A stretch of DNA of 64,000 bases from Rhizobium tumorigenes (GTDB lineage: Bacteria; Pseudomonadota; Alphaproteobacteria; Rhizobiales; Rhizobiaceae). This document shows positions 1 to 8,143 of the stretch, piece after piece. The notes beneath the pieces are model-generated. The model did no database searches. It saw only the letters and a program-made list of their open reading frames with translations, and was not told the origin of the DNA. Position 1 is the first letter of the stretch, and every line of letters starts with the position of its first letter. The DNA lies in assembly GCF_003240565.2 (NCBI RefSeq), contig NZ_CP117255.1:3463501-3527500 (forward strand), written 5' to 3'. Made by a program: the position numbers and the translations under genes.

Positions 1-366
1 CTTGTCGATTTCGCCATCCGGGCGGTAGAATTTGATGCCGTTGCGATCAGCCGGAATATGAGAGCCGGTCACCATCAGGCTCGCGGCTCCGAGTTCCAGG
101 CCAAAAAGCGCCAGCGCTGGCGTGGCGATGGCGCCGCAGTCGATCGGCAGGAGGCCGGCGCGCGCCAGCGCCCCGATGCAGGTCGCAGCAACTGATGGGC
201 TCGACTCGCGAAAATCTCGACCGACGAGAATGGGGTCGCCGGCCCTGGCATGGCCGCTTGAGAGGAGATGACGGGCAAATGCCATCGCATAGAGAGCCGA
301 GGCGCGGCCTTCGAGATCGACAGAAAGGCCGCGAAGGCCGCTCGTTCCAAATTTCAGACTGCTCAC
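1..366 (-). CDS. Phosphomannomutase/phosphoglucomutase family, N-terminal 122 residues (cut by window edge)
   Basis: Phosphohexomutases move a phosphate between C1 and C6 of a hexose via a phosphoserine; in rhizobia they supply sugar phosphates for surface polysaccharides. The visible part opens with the family's FGTSGLRG segment and carries the phosphoserine loop VTGSHIPADRNGIKFYR (positions about 100-116). TGSHIP stands where TASHNP is usual. I chose the GTG at 366 because it follows an in-frame TAA at once, sits behind a GGGAG ribosome site and puts the conserved FGTSG motif at residues 6-10. The gene continues leftward beyond base 1, so its C-terminal sugar- and phosphate-binding domains are not seen. 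It is divergent from the BA14K-like gene. Whether the substrate is mannose or glucose phosphate cannot be told from this fragment. Confidence 0.88.
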   Translation of the reverse strand, partial: MSSLKFGTSGLRGLSVDLEGRASALYAMAFARHLLSSGHARAGDPILVGRDFRESSPSVAATCIGALARAGLLPIDCGAIATPALALFGLELGAASLMVTGSHIPADRNGIKFYRPDGEIDK

Positions 367-530
367 GCGATAACTCCCGACATTGATAAGGCTTTATGGC
401 GCAGGACCGAAGATCGATCAACCGACGCAAAAGCTCGGACGCAACAGGTTTGGCTCTGCGCATTTGGGCAGGACATGATGGTGTCCTATATAGCCTACCA
501 TATGACGCGCGAAAGAAAGCGGCACGGGAA

Positions 531-1010
531 ATGATGAAATTTACCGCATGGAGCCCCGGCGCTCCAAGGGGAGGTTGTGCCGCACGGTTTCGCAACCTCG
601 TTCCGATGGCTGTGGTAGCCATGGCTTCACTGACTGCACTATCAGCTCAAGCCTTGCCTCTGACAGCCATCGCCAAGATAGAGCCTCCGGCGGTTTCGAT
701 CGAGGTCTCTACGACATGCGATACGCGCGGTTGCTTCACATTCGGGCCGCGCCAGAGCTATCAGCGGCCAAACTATCGTCCGCTGGGCCAGACGGGACCC
801 CGATACTATAGTCCCGGCGCGCGGCCGCCTCGCTTCATCTTCAGACCCCAGCCCCCGAGGCTGCCGCCGAAGGTGCGCGTGCCTGCCGCCGATCCGAGCT
901 TCCACCGCCAAAGCTGCATGAACCGTTACCGCTCCTACGACCCGTTGACCGACAGCTACAAGGCGCCGGGCGGCAGGCCAGTGCGCTGCGTCCTGCCGGA
1001 GCGCCGCTGA
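531..1010 (+). CDS. BA14K-like secreted protein
   Basis: A 159-residue exported protein of unknown function. It has a hydrophobic signal segment (about residues 24-43, ending in a likely cleavage after SAQA), then a Pro/Arg/Tyr-rich middle part. The C-terminal block HRQSCMNRYRSYDPLTDSY followed by GGRPVRC matches the BA14K signature (Cys, RYRSYDP, Tyr, closing Cys). BA14K proteins were first noted as Brucella immunoreactive antigens and are common in Rhizobiales, with several copies per genome. The start at 531 (first of two adjacent ATGs) gives a normal signal peptide; an in-frame ATG at 396 would add 45 residues without hydrophobic character. It is divergent from the phosphohexomutase gene and converges with the Rdx-family gene, with only 5 bases between their stops. 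Confidence 0.7.
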   Translation: MMKFTAWSPGAPRGGCAARFRNLVPMAVVAMASLTALSAQALPLTAIAKIEPPAVSIEVSTTCDTRGCFTFGPRQSYQRPNYRPLGQTGPRYYSPGARPPRFIFRPQPPRLPPKVRVPAADPSFHRQSCMNRYRSYDPLTDSYKAPGGRPVRCVLPERR

Positions 1011-1015
1011 TCGGC

Positions 1016-1309
1016 TTAACTCTCGCTGCGCTCCCGGTCGGTGTGGCCGAGATCGCGCCCGGGTTCGATGATGTCGCGGACCCGCTGCTTCAACTCCTTC
1101 GGGCCCGGAAAGCCACCGTCGCGCTTGCGTTCCCAGATCAGCTCACCGTCCACCCGGATCTCGAAATTGCCTCCGGTCCCGGGCAGGAGGGCGACCTCGC
1201 CGAGACTGTCGCCAAATGTTTGCAGCAGCTCCTGCGCCATCCACGCGGCGCGCAGCAGCCAGTTGCACTGGGTGCAGTAGAGGATGGTGATGCGGGGTTT
1301 TGCGGTCAT
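1016..1309 (-). CDS. SelT/SelW/SelH (Rdx) family protein with CxxC motif
   Basis: A 97-residue thioredoxin-like protein of the Rdx family. The redox motif CTQC lies near residues 13-16, right after the first strand (ITILYCTQCNW), followed by the family's LLRAAWMAQELL helix and the GGNFEI(R)VDGELIWERK strand pair. The family contains animal selenoproteins W, T and H; bacterial members carry Cys in place of selenocysteine, as here. Physiological substrates of the bacterial proteins are not established. The ATG at 1309 has an AAAGGA ribosome site; a longer reading frame upstream to 1390 has no family-like sequence. The stop lies 5 bases from that of the BA14K-like gene. Confidence 0.85.
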   Translation of the reverse strand: MTAKPRITILYCTQCNWLLRAAWMAQELLQTFGDSLGEVALLPGTGGNFEIRVDGELIWERKRDGGFPGPKELKQRVRDIIEPGRDLGHTDRERSES

Positions 1310-1601
1310 GTCGGTTTTTCCTTTGGCGGTCAATTTAGTTTGTCCGGCCTTGCGTCGCAATGGCGGCCAAAGGCACAGACTTTTCCTCATCAGCGCAGGA
1401 TCCCCTCAAGACGCGATGAGTGACGCGCAAACATGACGTATGTTTTCGCAGGCAATCTGCTTGGCTCCCTCCGGCGTCGCGGAATTGACGCGCAGGATTT
1501 TTTCGCTGCCGGCAAGCGTTCTGTATCCGTGCCAAATGAAATGTCTTAAGTGCTAAGTAACCGTCTCAACGGCAGACGATTCAATTGCAGGTGAGCAGGG
1601 C

Positions 1602-2144
1602 ATGAAGACCGCACTCGTTATCATTGATATGCAGATGCTGATGCAGCATCGTATTGAAGCAGGACGGGATCATGTCAATGGCGATGCGGCCGGCAAGATC
1701 GCCGCGCTTGCGAGGTCATTCCGTGAGGAGGGTCGTGCGGTGATCCACATCCGCCATAGGGACGGCGATACGGCTTCACCCCTCCATCCGAATGCACCCG
1801 GCTTCCAATCGATCGCGTGCGTCAGGGAGCTCGAAAGCGAACCCCTTTTTATAAAGACGACGTCGTCAGGCTTTGCCTCAACGGAATTGGAAAGCTATCT
1901 GCGGGCAAACGCCATTACAGATCTAGTCGTAACCGGAGCAGTTGCTGGATTTTGTGTTAACTCCACTGTTCGCGCCGGTGCGGATCTCGGTTTTCGAATG
2001 TGTGTCGTCCGCGACGCGGTGATCGGCTTCGACCTGCCCGGTGAGAGCATGTCCGCACGGACGATCTTCGATGTGACGATAGCGCATCTCAAAGCGGATT
2101 TCGCGGATATCGTCGAAACTTCGGACTTGCTTTCAACAGGCTGA
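1602..2144 (+). CDS. Isochorismatase-family cysteine hydrolase
   Basis: A 180-residue cytoplasmic hydrolase of the isochorismatase/nicotinamidase superfamily. The catalytic triad is readable: Asp9 in ALVIIDMQ, Lys85 in FIKTTSSGF and nucleophile Cys118 in TGAVAGFCVNST, with the cis-peptide Gly-Ala-Val segment just before the Cys. Members hydrolyse amides such as nicotinamide, ureas or N-carbamoyl compounds, and some hydrolyse isochorismate. This one lacks the extra metal-binding His-rich loop typical of nicotinamidases, so nicotinamide is not the favoured guess. It stands alone, with a start 210 bases beyond the end of the neighbouring divergent gene and a GCAGG-type ribosome site. The substrate is unknown. 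Confidence 0.82.
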   Translation: MKTALVIIDMQMLMQHRIEAGRDHVNGDAAGKIAALARSFREEGRAVIHIRHRDGDTASPLHPNAPGFQSIACVRELESEPLFIKTTSSGFASTELESYLRANAITDLVVTGAVAGFCVNSTVRAGADLGFRMCVVRDAVIGFDLPGESMSARTIFDVTIAHLKADFADIVETSDLLSTG

Positions 2145-2237
2145 GCAGCCTTGAGTATTTGTTGCTTATGGGGAAGGTCTGCGAATGAGCTGCCGCGCAA
2201 ACATCGACCGATCATCCTGTTCAATGGGAAGAAAAGA

Positions 2238-2262
2238 CAGCAAAAGGGCGCCTTGGCGCCCT
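2238..2262 (-). terminator. Rho-independent terminator of lepA
   Basis: On the minus strand, 28 bases past the lepA stop, the inverted repeat AGGGCGCC/GGCGCCCT (2245-2252 with 2255-2262, tight loop) is followed by TTTTG and a further T-rich run. Read on the plus strand there is no T-run, so it serves lepA. Confidence 0.8.
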
Positions 2263-2290
2263 CAATCATATGCGTTGAAAGGGCTTCCCC

Positions 2291-4126
2291 TCACTCGTCG
2301 CTCATCTTCAGCGCCGCGATAAACGCTTCCTGCGGAATGTCCACCTTGCCGAACTGGCGCATGCGCTTCTTGCCGGCCTTCTGCTTGTCGAGCAGCTTGC
2401 GCTTGCGGGAGGCGTCGCCGCCGTAGCACTTGGCGGTCACGTCCTTGCGCATTGCCGAGATCGTCTCGCGGGCAATGACGTTGCCGCCGATAGCTGCCTG
2501 GATCGGGATTTTGAACATGTGCCGCGGGATCAGGTCCTTCAGCTTTTCGCACATGTCGCGGCCGCGCTTTTCGGCGGCGGTCCGGTGTACCAGCATCGAC
2601 AGCGCGTCGACCGGCTCGCCGTTGACCATGATCGACATTTTCACGAGGTTGCCTTCCTTGTAGCCGTCGAGATGGTAGTCGAAGGAGGCATAGCCCTTGG
2701 AAATCGATTTCAGCCGGTCGTAGAAGTCGAACACAACTTCGTTGAGCGGCAGCTCGTAGGTCAGCATGGCGCGCTTGCCGACATAGGTGAGCTCGGTCTG
2801 GACGCCACGGCGATCCTGGCAGAGCTTGAGGATGCCACCGAGGTAGTCGTCCGGGGTCAGGATGGTCGCCTTGATCCAAGGCTCGTGGATTTCCGAGATG
2901 CGCACGACATCCGGCATGTCGGCCGGATTGTGCAGCTCGCGTTCGCTGCCGTCGGTCATGTTGAGCTTGTAGACCACAGACGGCGCGGTGGCGATGAGGT
3001 CGAGATCGAACTCGCGCTCGAGGCGTTCCTGGATGATTTCGAGATGCAGGAGGCCGAGGAAGCCGCAGCGGAAACCGAAGCCGAGAGCGGCAGATGATTC
3101 CATTTCGAACGAGAACGAGGCGTCGTTGAGGCGCAGCTTGCCCATGGCAGCGCGCAGATCCTCGAAGTCGGCCGCATCGACGGGGAACAACCCGCAGAAG
3201 ACGACCGGCTGGGCCGGCTTGAAGCCCGGCAGCGCCTTGGCCGTAGGCTTCTTGTCTTCAGTGATGGTGTCGCCGACGCGGGTGTCTGCCACTTCCTTGA
3301 TCGAGCCGGTGAAGAAGCCGATCTCGCCCGGGCCGAGGCTGTCGACGGTCAGCATCTTTGGCGTCAGCACGCCAACGCGTTCGACCTGGTATTTTGCGTC
3401 GGTGCCCATCATTCGGATGGTCTGGCCCTTGGTCAACACGCCGTCGAGGATCCGCACCAGAACCATGACCCCGAGATAGGTGTCGTACCAGCTGTCGACC
3501 AAGAGCGCCTTCAGCGGGCCTTTTTCGCCCATCTCGCTTTTCGGCGCCGGCAGCTGGTGGACGATGGCTTCCAGAACCTCGGGGATGCCAAAGCCGGTCT
3601 TGGCCGAAATCAGTACGGCTTGGCTGGCGTCGATGCCGATGACTTCCTCGATCTGCTCGCGGATGCGGTCGGGCTCGGCGGCGGGCAGGTCTATCTTGTT
3701 GAGGACCGTGACGATCTCGTGGTTGTTGTCGATGGCCTGGTAGACGTTGGCCAGCGTCTGCGCCTCGACGCCCTGTGACGCGTCGACCACCAGCAGCGAG
3801 CCTTCGCAGGCCGAAAGCGAGCGCGAAACTTCATAGGCGAAGTCGACGTGGCCGGGTGTGTCGATCAGGTTGAGGACGTATTTTTCGCCGTTGTTGGCCT
3901 GGTAGTGCAGGCGCACGGTCTGAGCCTTGATGGTGATGCCGCGTTCGCGCTCGATGTCCATGCTGTCGAGCACCTGCTCCGACATGTCGCGTTCGGCAAG
4001 GCCGCCCGTCGATTGGATCAGCCGGTCGGCAAGCGTCGATTTGCCATGGTCGATATGGGCGACAATGGAAAAGTTGCGGATATGGTCGAGTGGGATGCGG
4101 TTCGGATCGGTGCTCATGCGCGCCAT
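2291..4126 (-). CDS. lepA: Elongation factor 4 (LepA), back-translocating GTPase
   Basis: LepA/EF4 is a ribosome-bound GTPase related to EF-G that remodels stalled or mistranslocated ribosomes and aids initiation or 30S maturation. The 611-residue product has the usual length. G1 AHIDHGKST lies at residues 23-31, G3 DTPGH near 89-93 and G4 NKID near 143-146. The EF-G-like domains II, III and V follow, and then the LepA-specific C-terminal domain with the [16 protein letters not shown] segment that reaches the peptidyl-transferase centre. There is no strong ribosome site; the ATG at 4126 and an in-frame ATG 9 bases downstream (MSTDP) are both possible starts. It is a single-gene unit with its own terminator. 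Confidence 0.97.
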   Translation of the reverse strand: MARMSTDPNRIPLDHIRNFSIVAHIDHGKSTLADRLIQSTGGLAERDMSEQVLDSMDIERERGITIKAQTVRLHYQANNGEKYVLNLIDTPGHVDFAYEVSRSLSACEGSLLVVDASQGVEAQTLANVYQAIDNNHEIVTVLNKIDLPAAEPDRIREQIEEVIGIDASQAVLISAKTGFGIPEVLEAIVHQLPAPKSEMGEKGPLKALLVDSWYDTYLGVMVLVRILDGVLTKGQTIRMMGTDAKYQVERVGVLTPKMLTVDSLGPGEIGFFTGSIKEVADTRVGDTITEDKKPTAKALPGFKPAQPVVFCGLFPVDAADFEDLRAAMGKLRLNDASFSFEMESSAALGFGFRCGFLGLLHLEIIQERLEREFDLDLIATAPSVVYKLNMTDGSERELHNPADMPDVVRISEIHEPWIKATILTPDDYLGGILKLCQDRRGVQTELTYVGKRAMLTYELPLNEVVFDFYDRLKSISKGYASFDYHLDGYKEGNLVKMSIMVNGEPVDALSMLVHRTAAEKRGRDMCEKLKDLIPRHMFKIPIQAAIGGNVIARETISAMRKDVTAKCYGGDASRKRKLLDKQKAGKKRMRQFGKVDIPQEAFIAALKMSDE

Positions 4127-4284
4127 ATAGCAGCGCCGTCCTCAGCCGCAAAGCGGAAAACGGGTGCAGTGCAGGGCTTTGAGGGAATTTGCAAAGCACC
4201 CGAGGCGGCAAATCTCCGCGCATGACGGGGGTTGATTCCATGATATGACTACGATATTCTCTGATAGTAGAAATTGAGGGTGTC

Positions 4285-4854
4285 ATGGAACAGGAACTGG
4301 ACATTGCAGTTGGCGTCCGGATCCGACAGTTGCGAATCGATAAGGCGCTGACACTGGATGAGTTGGCCCGGTCCTCGGGCGTCAGCCGTGCCATGATCTC
4401 GCGGATCGAGCGCGCCGAGGCGAGCCCGACCGCGTCACTGCTGGCGCGCCTTTGCGCGGCTCTCGGTCTGTCTCTTTCCGCCTTTTTCGCGGACGAGGGC
4501 AGGGCCGCGTCGCCCTTGGCGAGGCGCGAGGAGCAGCCAGTCTGGCGGGATCCGGAGACGGGCTATGTGAGGCGCGCAGTCTCGCCGGCGCGCACCGCTT
4601 CGCCCGTCGAGATCGTCGAGATTTCGTTTCCACCCGGCGCCCGCGTCAGTTTTCCACCGCATGCTGCCGGCCGTGGCATCACTCAGCACCTCTGGCTGTT
4701 CGAGGGCGAGATGGAGGTGATCACGGCCGCCGCCGTCCAGCGGCTACATGCTGGCGATTGCCTATTCATGCCCATTGGCGAGGGCCACGTCTTCCACAAT
4801 CCGACCGAACGTCCCGCACGCTATTGCATCGTGCTCGACCAGAGCGGCCGATGA
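4285..4854 (+). CDS. XRE-family regulator with C-terminal cupin domain
   Basis: A 189-residue transcription regulator. Residues about 8-66 form a helix-turn-helix of the lambda-repressor type (GVRIRQLR, LTLDELARSSGVSRAMISRIERAEASPT). Residues about 110-185 form a small beta-barrel cupin (FPPGARVSFPPHA, LWLFEGEMEV, LHAGDCLFMPIGEGHVFHNP), which in this family senses a small ligand. Relatives often control nearby catabolic or acetyltransferase genes. It lies 19 bases upstream of a GNAT acetyltransferase gene in the same direction, so the two are probably co-transcribed and the acetyltransferase may be its partner. The start is preceded by GAGGGTG. Confidence 0.87.
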   Translation: MEQELDIAVGVRIRQLRIDKALTLDELARSSGVSRAMISRIERAEASPTASLLARLCAALGLSLSAFFADEGRAASPLARREEQPVWRDPETGYVRRAVSPARTASPVEIVEISFPPGARVSFPPHAAGRGITQHLWLFEGEMEVITAAAVQRLHAGDCLFMPIGEGHVFHNPTERPARYCIVLDQSGR

Positions 4855-4873
4855 CCAAAATCTGGAGAAAACA

Positions 4874-5404
4874 ATGATCGATATCCGCATGCTCGATGCC
4901 GACCAGGCTCGCGGCGCAGGGCCGCAGCTTGCCGAAATCCTGGTGGATTGCGTCGAAGACGGCGCCTCCCTCGGTTTCATGCACCCCTTCGACGTCACGG
5001 ATGCGCTTCCCTTCTGGATTGGCGTCGCCGATGACGTGGCATCCGGAAAGACGCTTCTGTTTGTCGCCGAGATCGATGGTGAGATGGTCGGTACGGTGCA
5101 GATCGGCTTTGCCAGCATGCCAAACCAGAGACATCGCGGCGACCTCAAGAAGCTGCTCGTTCACCGCTCTGCGCGGGGCAAGGGCGTGTCCCGGCTGCTC
5201 ACGGAAGCCGCCGAGCAGGAGGCGGCAAGGCACGGCAAGAGCCTGCTGGTGCTCGATACCGCAACCGGCAGCGCGGCCGAAGCCATCTATCCGCGCCTCG
5301 GATGGAACAGGGTAGGCATCATTCCGGACTATGCCGCCTGGCCACAAGGTGGCCTCGGCGATGTGACGCTGTTCTACAAGCGGATAGGGCTTCCTGCCGC
5401 TTGA
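4874..5404 (+). CDS. GNAT-family N-acetyltransferase
   Basis: A 176-residue acetyl-CoA-dependent acyltransferase. The core runs from TLLFVAEIDGEMVGTVQIG (strand pair) to the acetyl-CoA loop VHRSARGKGVSRLL (R/Q-x-x-G-x-G/A type, about residues 96-109), then YPRLGWNRVG near the C-terminus. The start at 4874 has a clean GGAG ribosome site; a longer frame from 4748 would overlap the XRE gene. It follows the XRE-cupin regulator by 19 bases, suggesting a regulator-enzyme pair. The sequence resembles enzymes acetylating small amines or antibiotics, but the substrate is not known. Confidence 0.87.
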   Translation: MIDIRMLDADQARGAGPQLAEILVDCVEDGASLGFMHPFDVTDALPFWIGVADDVASGKTLLFVAEIDGEMVGTVQIGFASMPNQRHRGDLKKLLVHRSARGKGVSRLLTEAAEQEAARHGKSLLVLDTATGSAAEAIYPRLGWNRVGIIPDYAAWPQGGLGDVTLFYKRIGLPAA

Positions 5405-5457
5405 CAGCGGTGGCCTCGTCCCCGTTCTATCCTCCCGGACGACAATGGGGGCCTCCA

Positions 5458-6483
5458 ATGCGCATTTTCTATTCCGAAGACCACAAGCTGCGCGATGCAA
5501 AGACGGAACTCCATGGCGGCTTGCTGGTGACCCCGTTCGAGGGGCCGTTCCGCGCAGAGTGGATCCTCGCGGCAGTGCGGGAGGCCGGTTTCTCCGACGT
5601 GGTGTCGCCGCGACCGCAGGGGATCGAAACCGCACTGACAGTTCATGACGCCGGCTATCTCGATTTTCTTTCCAAGGTCTGGCAGCTGTGGAAGGCAAGC
5701 GGAGCGGAAGGCGAGGCGATCGCGACGTCGCTGCCGGTGCGCCGCTCCACCCAGCGCATTCCCAACGATATCGACGGAATGCTCGGCTACTATGCCAATG
5801 CTACCGAGACCTCCATCACCGATGGTACCTATGAGGCCGCGCTTTCCGCCATGCGTTGCGCCCTCGATGGCGCGGATTGGCTGAATGCCGGTAACCGCTT
5901 TGCCTTCGCGCTCTGCCGCCCGCCCGGTCATCATGCCGGTATCGATCTTTTCGGCGGCTATTGCTTCATCAACAATGCCGCCGTCGCAGCCGAACGGCTG
6001 ATCGAGCATGGCGCGAAAAAGGTCGCCATCCTCGACGTCGATTTTCACCACGGCAACGGCACGCAGGACATCACCTACCAGCGCAGCGATATCTTCTTTG
6101 CTTCGCTTCACGGCGAGCCGGCCAATGCCTTCCCCTATTTCTGGGGTTACGCCGACGAAATCGGGGCAGGCGCCGGCGAAGGGTGCAACGCCAATTATCC
6201 TCTGCCGCGCGACACTGCCTGGTCTGCCTGGTCTGCAGCGCTCGCCGATGCGCTCGCCCGCATCAAGGCGTCAGGCGCCGAGGCAATTGTGCTGTCGCTC
6301 GGCGTCGATACGTTCGAGCGCGACCCGATCTCCTTCTTCAGGCTCGCCTCCGAGGATTTCAGCCGCATGGGGACGATGATCGCCGCGGTCGGCCTGCCCG
6401 TGATCACCTGCATGGAGGGCGGCTACGGCGTTCCGGAAATCGGCCTCAACGTCGCCAATGTTCTGATGGGCCTGGAAGCCTGA
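5458..6483 (+). CDS. Acetylpolyamine amidohydrolase (histone deacetylase-like)
   Basis: A 341-residue zinc amidohydrolase of the arginase/deacetylase fold that removes acetyl groups from polyamines such as acetylputrescine. The visible active site is the paired His in RPPGHHAG (His158, His159), the zinc ligands Asp195 and His197 in ILDVDFHHGNGTQD, Asp284 in SLGVDTFERDP, and a GGYG tyrosine loop near the C-terminus. The GVDTFERDP form, in place of the eukaryotic GFDAH, is characteristic of bacterial acetylpolyamine amidohydrolases, which are dimers with an N-terminal loop closing the active site. The ATG at 5458 is chosen because the protein begins with the conserved RIFYSEDH. It may belong to one unit with the GNAT gene 53 bases upstream; acetyltransferase plus deacetylase would fit polyamine turnover, but that link is inference. 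Confidence 0.9.
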   Translation: MRIFYSEDHKLRDAKTELHGGLLVTPFEGPFRAEWILAAVREAGFSDVVSPRPQGIETALTVHDAGYLDFLSKVWQLWKASGAEGEAIATSLPVRRSTQRIPNDIDGMLGYYANATETSITDGTYEAALSAMRCALDGADWLNAGNRFAFALCRPPGHHAGIDLFGGYCFINNAAVAAERLIEHGAKKVAILDVDFHHGNGTQDITYQRSDIFFASLHGEPANAFPYFWGYADEIGAGAGEGCNANYPLPRDTAWSAWSAALADALARIKASGAEAIVLSLGVDTFERDPISFFRLASEDFSRMGTMIAAVGLPVITCMEGGYGVPEIGLNVANVLMGLEA

Positions 6484-6579
6484 TCCGCAGCCATCGGTTT
6501 TCCTGATGTCAGCATGACAATTTGGCGTTTGCCGCCATGCCCGCCGCCCGCTAGGAGCGGTAGCAAAGGGGGGATTGGC

Positions 6580-7482
6580 ATGGATCAGCACGCAGCGACG
6601 ATGGGAAGCGATGGCGGTGCGCCGCTGATGCCGGTCCCCAATGAGGCGCCACAGGGCGGCATGGCCGCAGGTGCACTGATGTGCCTGCTGTCGATGACGT
6701 CGATCCAGTTCGGCGCGGCTTTTTCGTCGCCGGCCATCGGGCTCTACGGCGCAGCTGGCGCCAGCTGGCTGCGGCTCGGCTTTGCAGCCCTTATTCTTCT
6801 CGCCATCGTCCGCCCGCCGATCTTTCGCTACAGCCGCCGGCAATGGTTGGGCGCCCTGGTGCTGGGCACGGTAACGGCCTGTATGACGATGTCGTTCTTC
6901 GCGGCAATCCAGCGCATCCCGCTCGGGCTGCTTGTGGCCATCGACTTCCTGGGGCCGCTTTCCGTTGCAGCCTTCGGCTATGGCATCGGCTGGCGGCTGG
7001 CCTGGCCAGTGGTGGCGGGCATTGGCGTGTTGTTTCTGGCGCGCGACGGACAGGGCTGGGTGGGCAACCTGCCAGGTGTCATGTTCGCGCTCGCCTCGGC
7101 TGTCGGATGGGCGATCTACATTGTTCTCACAAAGAAAGTCGGCGCCGCCTTCAAGGGTTTCGAGGGGCTGGCAATGTCGCTCATGGTGGCGGCCCTGGTG
7201 GCCACGCCCTTCGGCCTGCCGGCCTCGATAGGTGCTCTCTCGTGGGAAGGCCTGGGCGAAATGCTCGGCCTCGCCATCCTCGTGCCGCTGTTGCCCTACG
7301 CGCTGGAGATGGTGGCGCTGCGGCGCATGCCGACAGCCTCCTTCGGTATCCTGATGAGCCTGGAGCCAGCGCTCGGCGCGCTTGCAGGCTTCCTGGTGCT
7401 GTCGCAGCCGATGACACTGCTGCAGATGCTGGGAACGGCCTTTGTCGTCGCAGCCAGCGTCGGTGCGACGCTCGCGCCCTAG
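6580..7482 (+). CDS. DMT-superfamily (EamA/RhtA-like) exporter
   Basis: A 300-residue inner-membrane protein with about ten hydrophobic helices in two EamA repeats. The motif FLGPLSVA in the fourth helix and SLEPALGALAGFLVL in the ninth are typical of the RhtA branch, which exports threonine/homoserine and other amino acids. The ATG at 6580 is preceded by AAAGGGGG. The first 25 or so residues are a polar cytoplasmic tail. Its TAG stop overlaps the stop of the convergent haemoglobin gene inside a CTAG palindrome. The substrate is not determined. Confidence 0.88.
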   Translation: MDQHAATMGSDGGAPLMPVPNEAPQGGMAAGALMCLLSMTSIQFGAAFSSPAIGLYGAAGASWLRLGFAALILLAIVRPPIFRYSRRQWLGALVLGTVTACMTMSFFAAIQRIPLGLLVAIDFLGPLSVAAFGYGIGWRLAWPVVAGIGVLFLARDGQGWVGNLPGVMFALASAVGWAIYIVLTKKVGAAFKGFEGLAMSLMVAALVATPFGLPASIGALSWEGLGEMLGLAILVPLLPYALEMVALRRMPTASFGILMSLEPALGALAGFLVLSQPMTLLQMLGTAFVVAASVGATLAP

Positions 7483-7949
7483 GCTGGAGGAGGACCGGCC
7501 GGCGCGTCGTTGGCTGGACTGTAGAAAAGCGCCAGGAACATGCTCTTGGCGATCCGCTCCGCCGTTGTCATGAACCAGTCGCGGGCCTCTGGCGTCGGCG
7601 CGATATCCGCGAGCGTCGCAGCGAATAGCCCCAGCCATTCCGGAAACATTTCCGGCACCAGCCCCTCGACCGAAGCATGCGCCTGCACGGGCTTGCCGCC
7701 ATAGGCGCCGGTCTTCAAGGCGATCGATGACCAGAAGCGCTTCATCTTTTCCATATGCTCCGGCCAGCGACCGGACAGCCGCGCCTCGAAGACAGGCCCA
7801 AGTCGCGGGTGCACCTGGATCCGTTGGTAAAACTCTTCGACCAACTGGTCTATGAACGCCATATCGATGCCGATGCGCAACATGTCCGCCTCGGCACGCT
7901 CGCGCATCGCGGCGATCTGGGCGGCGCGGCCCTGCAACTCGTTGGTCAT
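7479..7949 (-). CDS. Group III truncated haemoglobin
   Basis: A 156-residue globin of the truncated group III (P) type. It shows FYQRIQVHPRLGPVFEARLSGRW (B-C-E helices), HMEKMKRFW and LKTGAYGGKPVQAHASV. His91 in PVQAH aligns with the proximal haem ligand of Campylobacter Ctb; FPEWLGLF follows. Group III globins bind O2 and NO tightly and are linked to microaerobic growth or nitrosative stress. The ATG at 7949 has a CAGGAG site; a longer frame to 8042 has no globin-like sequence. It is divergent from mbfA, and the shared 194-bp region holds an ICE box close to mbfA, so iron or haem control of the globin is possible but unproven. Confidence 0.9.
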   Translation of the reverse strand: MTNELQGRAAQIAAMRERAEADMLRIGIDMAFIDQLVEEFYQRIQVHPRLGPVFEARLSGRWPEHMEKMKRFWSSIALKTGAYGGKPVQAHASVEGLVPEMFPEWLGLFAATLADIAPTPEARDWFMTTAERIAKSMFLALFYSPANDAPAGPPPA

Positions 7950-8114
7950 TCGGTTTTGCTCCTGCCGCAGCCACTCTTGCAGCCATGGAGGCCGCGTAAG
8001 AACAGCCGGTATAGCCGCGTTGCAGACGATACAGAAGGCCATGCCCGGCGGCTTTGCTCAAATTGCACGATTGCCCTTGCCAGGATCTTGACCCGTGCCA
8101 TATCGCACTTTAGA

Positions 8115-8131
8115 TTTAGATTAATTCTAAA
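8115..8131. promoter_or_regulatory. Putative Irr-binding ICE box in front of mbfA
   Basis: The 17-bp inverted repeat TTTAGAT-TAA-TTCTAAA matches the iron-control element bound by Irr in alphaproteobacteria (TTTAGAA-N3-TTCTAAA) at 13 of 14 arm positions. A second direct TTTAGA half-site lies at 8109-8114. It ends 12 bases before the mbfA ATG, overlapping the region upstream of the ribosome site, which is where a repressor would block transcription or early elongation. Confidence 0.82.
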
Positions 8132-8143
8132 GTGGAGACACCC

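Noticed and set aside
6271-8061. 596-codon minus-strand frame
   Set aside because: It is antisense to the deacetylase and exporter genes and overlaps the haemoglobin in another frame; no domain is readable.
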